Made by a program: the position numbers and the translations under genes. This document shows positions 1 to 5,071 of a DNA stretch of 6,756 bases, one piece after another (positions within the stretch are counted from its first letter, which is position 1; each line of letters begins with the position of its first letter). Location of the stretch: positions 1-6,756 of the forward strand of contig JBOGTC010000093.1 in assembly GCA_050692055.1 (NCBI GenBank), read 5' to 3'. Origin of the DNA: JBOGTC01 sp050692055 (GTDB lineage Bacteria > Chloroflexota > Limnocylindria > QHBO01). The notes beneath the pieces are model-generated. The model saw only the letters and a list, made by a program, of their open reading frames with translations, was not told the DNA's origin and did not search any database.

Positions 1-741
1 ACCGTGCCCACGCCGCCGGCGGCCGGCGGCAGCGGCTGCCGGGCCGGGAGCCGCGCCGCGGCGGGGTCGACGCAGACCTTCTACACGATCCCAAACGCGG
101 GCCCGGGCGTGGCGCTCACCTTCGACATGGGCGGCCGCATGGATCCCGCTGTCGACATCATGAATTTCCTCGTCGCCAACGAGGTGTGCGCCACGATCTT
201 CGCCACCGGCATCATGAGCGACACGCCGCAGGGCCAGCAGGTGATGGCCATCATCAAGGCCAACCCCGGCCTGTTCGAGATCGCCAACCACACGATGTAC
301 CACTGCGACCTCGCCCGCGGCGGCGGAGGATCGCCGAGCACAGGCCCGTGCCAGATGGGCGGCGCGCCATCGGCTGATCGTATCCGCCAGGAGCTGACCG
401 ACGCCGAGGCCATCCTGCGCGACGGCACCGGGCAGGATCCGCAGCCCTACTGGCGACCGCCGTATGGATCCCTGAACCCATCCGTGATCGATGCGGCCGC
501 ATCGGTCGGGTATACGAAGACCTTCATGTGGGACATCGATACCGTCGACTGGAAGCCCACCTCGCAGGGAGGACCGTCGGCCGAGCAGATCGCCGCCAAG
601 GTGATCGGCAATGCGGTGAATGGCTCGAACGTGCTCTTCCACCTCGGTGGATACGAGACGCTCGACGCGCTTGGGCTCATCGTGCCGGGCCTGCGCGACC
701 GGGGATTCACCCTGACCAGCCTGAGCGACCTCCTGAGCTGA
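1..741 (+). CDS. Polysaccharide deacetylase (NodB homology domain), 5' partial
   Basis: Likely a secreted or surface carbohydrate esterase family 4 enzyme, which as a family removes N- or O-acetyl groups from peptidoglycan, chitin or other envelope glycans. The frame is open to the window edge. A GTG at 4 could be read as a start, but the Ala/Gly/Pro-rich stretch there looks like a linker, so the signal peptide is probably upstream. Numbering from that GTG, the NodB motifs appear in order: TFDMGG (39-44; D41 in the catalytic-base position), HTMYH (96-100, metal histidines), RPPYGS (151-156), WDIDTVDW (176-183) and LFHLGG (211-216, H213). The second Asp of the usual TFDDG, a metal ligand, is Met42. 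Residues 101-120 form a Gly/Ser-rich insertion flanked by C101 and C116, which could form a disulfide outside the cell. The C-terminus (ETLDAL...VPGLRDRGF) matches the end of the fold. Fold assignment is firm; substrate is unknown. Confidence 0.9.
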   Translation, partial: TVPTPPAAGGSGCRAGSRAAAGSTQTFYTIPNAGPGVALTFDMGGRMDPAVDIMNFLVANEVCATIFATGIMSDTPQGQQVMAIIKANPGLFEIANHTMYHCDLARGGGGSPSTGPCQMGGAPSADRIRQELTDAEAILRDGTGQDPQPYWRPPYGSLNPSVIDAAASVGYTKTFMWDIDTVDWKPTSQGGPSAEQIAAKVIGNAVNGSNVLFHLGGYETLDALGLIVPGLRDRGFTLTSLSDLLS

Positions 742-803
742 GGGCCCGCGTTCAACTGGCGTTATGCTCGTGTTCAATGCCGCTGTGATGCGATGACAAC
801 GTC

Positions 804-1928
804 ATGTCACCGGTACAGCGGCTCAGCATGCTCAGCCTCGGCGCCCTCCTGGCTGCCTGCGGGGTGGCGGACGTCACGGACGTTGACCAATCGCCGGCCG
901 CGACGCCGGCCATCTCGCCCACGCCGGCCGCTGAGACCGCCTCGCCGACGGTCCAGCCCACGCCTTCGCCTGCTGGCTCGCCCGCCGGCGAGGACTGCGA
1001 GCTCAACATCGTCAGCCCGCCGGCCGACTGGCAGGTCGCCAGCTCCGAGGAGTTCGGCTTCAGCATTGCCTACCCGGCTGACTGGGACGATTTCGGCGAG
1101 GGCGTGACCTACCAGCCGGGGATGCTCTTCGACGTCGAGACGTTCGGCGAGACGGGCCTGCCTGAAGGTGCCGAGGTCGACGCCGGCGTGCTGCTGCAGT
1201 CGCCGAGCGGCGTGCCCGCCCTGGCCGTGTTCGCGGTTGACGGCGTCACCTCGACCACCGGGGAGGTATACGAACGCCAGCTCGTCGAGCTCGAGCGCGA
1301 GGAGTTCATCAGCGAGGTGCTCAGCACCGACATCAGCGGCTGCCTGGCCGGAGCGCCCGCCCTGGGCGCGGAGATGAGCGGCTTCAACACCGAGCTCGAC
1401 CTGGAGACGGGCGAGGTGGTGCCGCTGGACGAGGAGGTCTACGTCCAGTACTGGGTGGTGGTGCGCGACGGCACGCTGTACTTCATCCAGTGGGTCGACA
1501 ATCCATCACCTGACCTGGCGACCATGGATCGGATGCTCGTCAGCTGGACCTGGTCCGGCGACGGGACCGATGAGCCGGCCACGGGCTCCGGGGCCATCGT
1601 CAACGCCGGAATGGCGCTGGAGCCGCCTCCCTCGGGCGGTGAGCTCGACCCGGCGGCCTTCCAGTCGAGCTTCCCGACCGATGCGCCGTCGATCTACCTC
1701 GTCTACGACCTGGAGCCCAACAGCGAGACGGCGGTCAGCTTCACCTGGCGCCAGGACGGAGCGGTGATCATCACCCAGGACTTCGACTGGACGCCGGACA
1801 CCACCTGGGCCTGGGCGTACATCACGCCGCCCAGCGGTGGCTTCGAGCCGGGGAGCTACGAGGTCGAGATCGAGCTCGCGGCAACCGGGGAGCGCCGGAC
1901 CGTCGCCTTCACGATCGAGGATCCGTAG
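804..1928 (+). CDS. Two-domain lipoprotein of unknown function
   Basis: A 374-residue exported lipoprotein. A short n-region with R6 and a hydrophobic stretch lead to the lipobox LAAC with Cys19, so the mature protein should be lipid-anchored outside the membrane. Residues 20-63 are a Pro/Thr/Ser/Ala linker. Residues 65-252 form a first domain opening with a FGFSIAYPADW segment and closing with MDRMLVSWTW, a pattern I associate with PsbP/Mog1-like folds (inference). Cys65 and Cys180 could pair. Residues 264-374 form a second beta-rich, probably Ig-like domain: IYLVYDLEP, VSFTWRQDG, a Trp-rich DWTPDTTWAWAYITPP and a closing GSYEVEIEL...RRTVAFTI. ATG 804 is the first start after an in-frame stop at 786 and the only one giving a charged n-region; no clear Shine-Dalgarno precedes it. 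The 62-bp gap before it shows no convincing promoter or terminator. The function is not recognised; a surface binding role is possible. Confidence 0.85.
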   Translation: MSPVQRLSMLSLGALLAACGVADVTDVDQSPAATPAISPTPAAETASPTVQPTPSPAGSPAGEDCELNIVSPPADWQVASSEEFGFSIAYPADWDDFGEGVTYQPGMLFDVETFGETGLPEGAEVDAGVLLQSPSGVPALAVFAVDGVTSTTGEVYERQLVELEREEFISEVLSTDISGCLAGAPALGAEMSGFNTELDLETGEVVPLDEEVYVQYWVVVRDGTLYFIQWVDNPSPDLATMDRMLVSWTWSGDGTDEPATGSGAIVNAGMALEPPPSGGELDPAAFQSSFPTDAPSIYLVYDLEPNSETAVSFTWRQDGAVIITQDFDWTPDTTWAWAYITPPSGGFEPGSYEVEIELAATGERRTVAFTIEDP

Positions 1929-3261
1929 CGGCCGCTGCGACGGCCTCAGCAAAGACGGCGAGGGCGGTCTCGACCGTCGCCTCGTCCACGATGAGCGGCG
2001 GGCTGAAGCGCAGTGATGCCTCGCCGCACTCGAGCGTCAGGAGCCCACGCTCGAACGCGGCTCGCTGGACCGCCGCGGCTCCTTCGTGCGAGTCGAACTC
2101 GACGCCGATCATGAGGCCCGCGCCGCGGACATCGCGCACAGCGTCCGACTCGGCGGCGACCTGCTCCAGGCCGGCGCGCAGCTGCCGGCCCATCGCCGTG
2201 GCATTGGCCATGCCCTCGGACTCGATCACGTCCAGCGTGGCCAGTCCAGCGGCAGCGCACACCGGGTTGCCGGCGAAGGTCGAGCCGTGGGCTCCCGGCG
2301 GCCAGGTCCAGATCGACTCGCGGGCGATGAAGGCGCCGATCGGCATTCCCGAGGCGATGCCCTTGGCCGTGGTCACGATGTCCGGCTCAACGCCGGAGGC
2401 CTCGATCGCCCACCACGAGCCGGTGCGACCCATGCCGGACTGGATCTCATCGGCGATGAGCACGATGCCATGCTCGTCGCACAGCTCGCGCAGGCCCTCG
2501 AGGAAGGCCTTCGGTGCGGGAAAGTAGCCTCCCTCACCCTGGATCGGCTCGATGACGATGGCGGCGACGTCGCTGGGCGCGATGATCCGGCCCAGGATCG
2601 AGGACTTGAGCAGCTCGAGCTCGGCCGATCCATCGCCACCCGAGCGCTCGCGCCAGGCGCGGACGCGCGGGAAGGGGGCGTGGTGGACCATCGGCAGGAG
2701 CGGGCCGAAGCCGGCTCGCTGCTTGATCTTCGAGCTCGTGAGCGACAGGGCCCCCATGGTGCGGCCGTGGAAGCCGCCCTCGAAGGCGATGATGCCGGCT
2801 CGCCTGGTGTGGTATCGGGCCAGCTTGATGGCACCCTCGATCGCCTCGGTGCCCGAGTTGGTGAGGAAGACCCGAGCCTTCTCCTCGAACGGCGCAATCC
2901 CGGCCAGGCGCTCCATGAACTCGAGGTAACGCGGCTCGTAGAAATCGGTGGCGGCGATGTGGATGAGCCGATCCGCCTGCTCCTTGATGGCTGCCACGAC
3001 CTTCGGGTGGGAGTGGCCGGTGGAGCAAACGGCGATGCCCGCGGCGAAGTCGAGGAAGCGGTTGCCGTCGACATCGGTCACCACGACGCCGGAGCCCGAC
3101 TCGGCGACGAGCGGGTAGGCCCGAGTGAGTGATGGGCTCGCGACTGCCTCGTCGCGTGCGATGAGCGCGCGCGCCTTCGGGCCTGGCAGCTCGGTCTGGA
3201 TGTGAGGCGCGCTCGGCATCGGGGCAGCCGCAGCTGAGGTGGCGGCCTCCATGGTGGTCAT
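1909..3261 (-). CDS. Class III PLP-dependent aminotransferase (ornithine / 4-aminobutyrate / acetylornithine type)
   Basis: A cytoplasmic fold-type I enzyme of 450 residues, normal for the family, that moves an omega-amino group to 2-oxoglutarate. Visible motifs: NSGTEA (135-140, PLP phosphate site), GFHGRT (163-168, ring-stacking region), EPIQGEGG (238-245), ADE with D271 (pairs with the pyridine nitrogen), TAKG with K300 (Schiff-base lysine), GSTFAGNP (326-333) and RGAGLMIGVEF (379-389). The N-terminal part (TELPGPKA, ARDE...SPSLTRAYPLV) resembles the archaeal-type subgroup often labelled acetylornithine or GABA aminotransferase, which also includes ornithine aminotransferases and some amino-acid racemases, so substrate is open. 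ATG 3261 is preferred over the longer frame from 3384 because GGAG lies 11 nt upstream and the extra residues are not family-like; a second ATG is at 3252. It is the last gene of the leftward cluster, and its tail overlaps the convergent lipoprotein gene by 20 bp. Confidence 0.93.
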   Translation of the reverse strand: MTTMEAATSAAAAPMPSAPHIQTELPGPKARALIARDEAVASPSLTRAYPLVAESGSGVVVTDVDGNRFLDFAAGIAVCSTGHSHPKVVAAIKEQADRLIHIAATDFYEPRYLEFMERLAGIAPFEEKARVFLTNSGTEAIEGAIKLARYHTRRAGIIAFEGGFHGRTMGALSLTSSKIKQRAGFGPLLPMVHHAPFPRVRAWRERSGGDGSAELELLKSSILGRIIAPSDVAAIVIEPIQGEGGYFPAPKAFLEGLRELCDEHGIVLIADEIQSGMGRTGSWWAIEASGVEPDIVTTAKGIASGMPIGAFIARESIWTWPPGAHGSTFAGNPVCAAAGLATLDVIESEGMANATAMGRQLRAGLEQVAAESDAVRDVRGAGLMIGVEFDSHEGAAAVQRAAFERGLLTLECGEASLRFSPPLIVDEATVETALAVFAEAVAAAATDPRS

Positions 3262-3270
3262 CAGGTGTAG

Positions 3271-3287
3271 CACTCCGGATCGGAGCG
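3271..3287 (-). promoter_or_regulatory. Hairpin enclosing the aminotransferase ribosome-binding site
   Basis: On the - strand CGCTCCG, loop ATC, CGGAGTG can form a 7-pair hairpin (one G-U pair). Its 3' arm contains GGAG (3276-3273), the only Shine-Dalgarno candidate for the ATG at 3261, 11 nt away. A second perfect 6-bp stem (GGCGCG/CGCGCC, 3287-3305) sits directly upstream. The pairing is seen in the sequence; a regulatory role is inferred, and short GC-rich stems arise easily by chance. Confidence 0.35.
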
Positions 3288-3322
3288 GCGCGTCCTGCCC
3301 GCGCCCCTGGCTAGTCCGGGGC

Positions 3323-3328
3323 ATCCTA
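3323..3328 (-). promoter_or_regulatory. Candidate -10 element upstream of the aminotransferase
   Basis: TAGGAT on the - strand in the 77-bp gap between the small membrane protein gene and the aminotransferase fits a high-GC sigma-70-type -10 (4 of 6 consensus bases). I see no good -35 at the proper distance. If real, it would give the aminotransferase its own transcript with a leader of about 55 nt; otherwise the gene depends on read-through. Confidence 0.2.
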
Positions 3329-3338
3329 GCAGGTGGCG

Positions 3339-3605
3339 TCAGCGGATGATCACGCGGCGGCCACGCTCGATGCCCATCGTCCACAGGGTGGCGCCGAGCC
3401 CCACGGCGAGCGCCGCAAAGAGGGGTCCCTCGCCGTACTCGACCGCCCAGGCCACCGCCGCCAGCGCCAGCCCGCTGCCGGCCGCCGTCAGCGCGATGTT
3501 GCCCGGCGTGTCGTTGCGGAACCTCCCGGCGATCAGCGCGATCACGACTCCGGCCACCGCCCCGCCGATGGCGAGCGGGCTGAAGAGCACCTCCGGTTCG
3601 ATCAT
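3339..3605 (-). CDS. Small membrane protein, about three transmembrane helices, unknown function
   Basis: An 88-residue hydrophobic protein I do not recognise. Three likely membrane segments lie at about residues 9-27 (SPLAIGGAVAGVVIALIAG), 37-55 and 61-79, with a positively charged loop (RFRND, 28-32) and a basic tail (ERGRRVIIR, 80-88). The positive-inside rule would place both charged regions in the cytoplasm, so the helix count and the N-terminus (MIEPE) need checking with a predictor. Translation is probably coupled to pyrD: its ATG overlaps the pyrD stop as ATGA (3605-3602), and a strong AGGAGG (3616-3611) sits 5 nt upstream inside the last pyrD codons. That arrangement, more than length, makes me confident it is a real gene. 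No catalytic motif is visible. It could be a membrane partner or just a conserved neighbour. Confidence 0.8.
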   Translation of the reverse strand: MIEPEVLFSPLAIGGAVAGVVIALIAGRFRNDTPGNIALTAAGSGLALAAVAWAVEYGEGPLFAALAVGLGATLWTMGIERGRRVIIR

Positions 3606-4639
3606 CCGATCCTCCTCATTGCCTCACCGATGAGGCCCGGTCCCGCGTAGACCAGGCCGGTCCAGAGCTGTACCAGGTCCGCTCCGGCGTCGAGCACGGC
3701 GATGGCGTCATCCGCTGAGCCGATGCCGCCCGAGGCAACGATGGCCAAGCGTACGCCGGCGAGCTCGCGTGCGCGCTCCACGGCTGCGATGGTGCGGCCC
3801 CGCAGCGGGCGCCCGGATAGGCCACCGGCCTCGCCGGCCGCGGCCGAGCGCAGGCCGGGCCGTGCCACCGTCGTGTTCGACAGGATCACGCCGCGAGCGG
3901 GCGAGTCCAGCAACGCACCGACCAGCGCGTCGAAGGCTGCGTCGTCCATGTCCGGGGCGAGCTTGACGAGGAGCGGCCGTCGAGGTTCCACCGCCTCGAG
4001 CTCGGCCAGCAATGCCATCAATCGTCCCGGTTCCTGCAGCTCGCGCAGGCCCGGGGTGTTCGGCGAGCTGACGTTGACCGCCAGGTAGTCGGCCACTGGG
4101 GCCACGGCGCGTGCGGCGGCGACATAGTCGTCAACGGCACGCTCCTCCGGCGTGTGCCGGTTGCGCCCGATGTTGACGCCCACCACGAGCCCTGCGCGGA
4201 GCCTCGGGCGAGCCGCCGCGATGCGCCGCGCCGCGGCATCGGCCCCCGCGTTGTTGAAGCCCATGCGGTTGACGACCGCATCGTCGGCCGCCAGGCGAAA
4301 CATCCGCGGCCTCGGGTTGCCTGCCTGCGCGACGGGCGTCACCGTTCCGACCTCCACGAAGCCGAAGCCGAGCGCCTCCCAGCCCCCGAGCGCCACGGCG
4401 TCCTTGTCGAAGCCGGCGCCGAGGCCGATCCGGTTGCGAAAGCGCAGGCCCAGCAGATCGACGGGGGAGGCCGCTGCATCGGCTGCCGAGGCTCCGGACG
4501 CGAGCCGGCAGAGCGCTCGTCCCGGTGCGCTGCGGCCTGACAGCGAGAGCGCGCGCAGCGTGGCGTGATGGATGGATTCAGGATCGGCAGCGAAGAGGAG
4601 CGGGCGAGCCGCGCGGTAGGCGGCCAGACGCCAGGTCAC
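3602..4639 (-). CDS. pyrD: Dihydroorotate dehydrogenase (quinone), class 2
   Basis: Catalyses the fourth step of de novo UMP synthesis, oxidising dihydroorotate to orotate with FMN and passing electrons to membrane quinone. The 345 residues match the class 2 length. The N-terminal 40 residues (RPLLFAADPESIHHATLRAL) correspond to the class 2 extension that docks on the membrane. Seen in order: GAGFDKD (74-80, K79), EVGTVTP (96-102), NRMGFNN (124-130), NVSSPNTPGLRELQ (189-202, with S192 where class 2 enzymes carry the catalytic Ser base), VKLAPD (225-230, K226), SNTT (254-257), GGLSGRPL (272-279) and ASGGIGS (302-308) for FMN phosphate. The start is GTG at 4639, 18 nt after the preceding stop, with only a weak GAGCGG upstream; it gives the expected family N-terminus. 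Upstream is a DUF4288-like gene, downstream a coupled small membrane protein. No other pyrimidine gene is in the window. Confidence 0.97.
   Translation of the reverse strand: MTWRLAAYRAARPLLFAADPESIHHATLRALSLSGRSAPGRALCRLASGASAADAAASPVDLLGLRFRNRIGLGAGFDKDAVALGGWEALGFGFVEVGTVTPVAQAGNPRPRMFRLAADDAVVNRMGFNNAGADAAARRIAAARPRLRAGLVVGVNIGRNRHTPEERAVDDYVAAARAVAPVADYLAVNVSSPNTPGLRELQEPGRLMALLAELEAVEPRRPLLVKLAPDMDDAAFDALVGALLDSPARGVILSNTTVARPGLRSAAAGEAGGLSGRPLRGRTIAAVERARELAGVRLAIVASGGIGSADDAIAVLDAGADLVQLWTGLVYAGPGLIGEAMRRIG
3611..3616 (-). promoter_or_regulatory. Shine-Dalgarno for the small membrane protein, inside pyrD
   Basis: AGGAGG on the - strand, 5 nt before the ATG at 3605. These bases are also the two Arg codons of the pyrD C-terminus (M-R-R-I-G-stop). 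Together with the ATGA stop/start overlap it decides the start and implies translational coupling. Confidence 0.75.
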
Positions 4640-4657
4640 CGGCGCCGACCGCTCGCG

Positions 4658-5071
4658 TCAGTCGTCGTGGGCGCGCGGAAAGGCCATCTCCTCGGGGTAG
4701 ACCGGCGGCAGCGGCTGGCCCTCGTCGTCAGCAGCCGGAGCGGCGGCGTCGGGCGACATGAACTCGTGCCACACCTCCGTGCCAGCCACTGGCGGGTCGT
4801 CGAGCTCCTTGATGGCGACGATGCCCTCGAAGCGGATGGTGCCGCGGCGAGCGTCATCGGTCTCGAAGTCATCCTCGTAGTCGGGGGCGAGCTCGACCGC
4901 GCGCCCGAGGGCGGCCTCCTCATCGTCGCCGTCGACCAGGATGACCCGGTCCTCGACGACATTCGCAGCCGGTGGATCGCCGACCAGATAGGCATAGCGC
5001 AGCTGCACCGCGAACCAGCCGGACGGCTCGACGACGGCATCGGCGTCGCTGTCGGGGCCGCCGACTATCAC
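4658..5071 (-). CDS. DUF4288-like small acidic protein
   Basis: A 137-residue, strongly acidic cytoplasmic protein with no signal peptide or membrane segment. The core at residues 19-104 (WFAVQLRYAY, then EDRVILVDGDDEEAALGRAVEL, then IRFEGIVAIKEL, then GTEVWHEF) follows the pattern I know for DUF4288: a WYAV start, an E-R-x-x-L strand, a helix full of acidic residues, and a closing F-x-G-I-x-x-I-x-E-L / GTEV segment. Residues 105-137 are an Ala/Pro/acidic tail (SPDAAAPAADDEGQP...), probably disordered. The frame runs open to an ATG at 5206, but that part is antisense-free shadow of the dehydrogenase 3' end. I choose GTG 5071, which overlaps the dehydrogenase stop as GTGA and has AAGGAG (5088-5083) 11 nt upstream. 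The dehydrogenase TGA is followed by an in-frame TAG, so no fusion is made. Biochemical role of the family is not known to me. Confidence 0.75.
   Translation of the reverse strand: MIVGGPDSDADAVVEPSGWFAVQLRYAYLVGDPPAANVVEDRVILVDGDDEEAALGRAVELAPDYEDDFETDDARRGTIRFEGIVAIKELDDPPVAGTEVWHEFMSPDAAAPAADDEGQPLPPVYPEEMAFPRAHDD

Noticed and set aside
1..66. GC-rich palindromic stretch (including a 12-bp palindrome at 12-23) as a repeat or a frameshift site
   Set aside because: It is explained by Ala/Gly/Pro/Arg linker codons. Another frame also reads as an Ala/Pro linker, so an indel cannot be excluded, but the motifs downstream are intact and nothing demonstrates a shift.
1930..1945. GGCCG-ctgcga-CGGCC stem just after the lipoprotein stop as a terminator
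   Set aside because: Only 5 bp with no T-tract on either strand, and it lies in the aminotransferase coding region.
2086..3132. 348-codon open frame on the + strand inside the aminotransferase gene
   Set aside because: Antisense to a gene with complete catalytic motifs; its Arg/Asp/Gly-rich translation has no domain-like pattern. Long antisense frames are expected at this GC content.
3262..3384. Longer N-terminus for the aminotransferase starting at 3384
   Set aside because: It would run through the gap and into the membrane protein gene, its residues are Arg/Pro-rich and unlike the family, and the ribosome-binding site supports ATG 3261.
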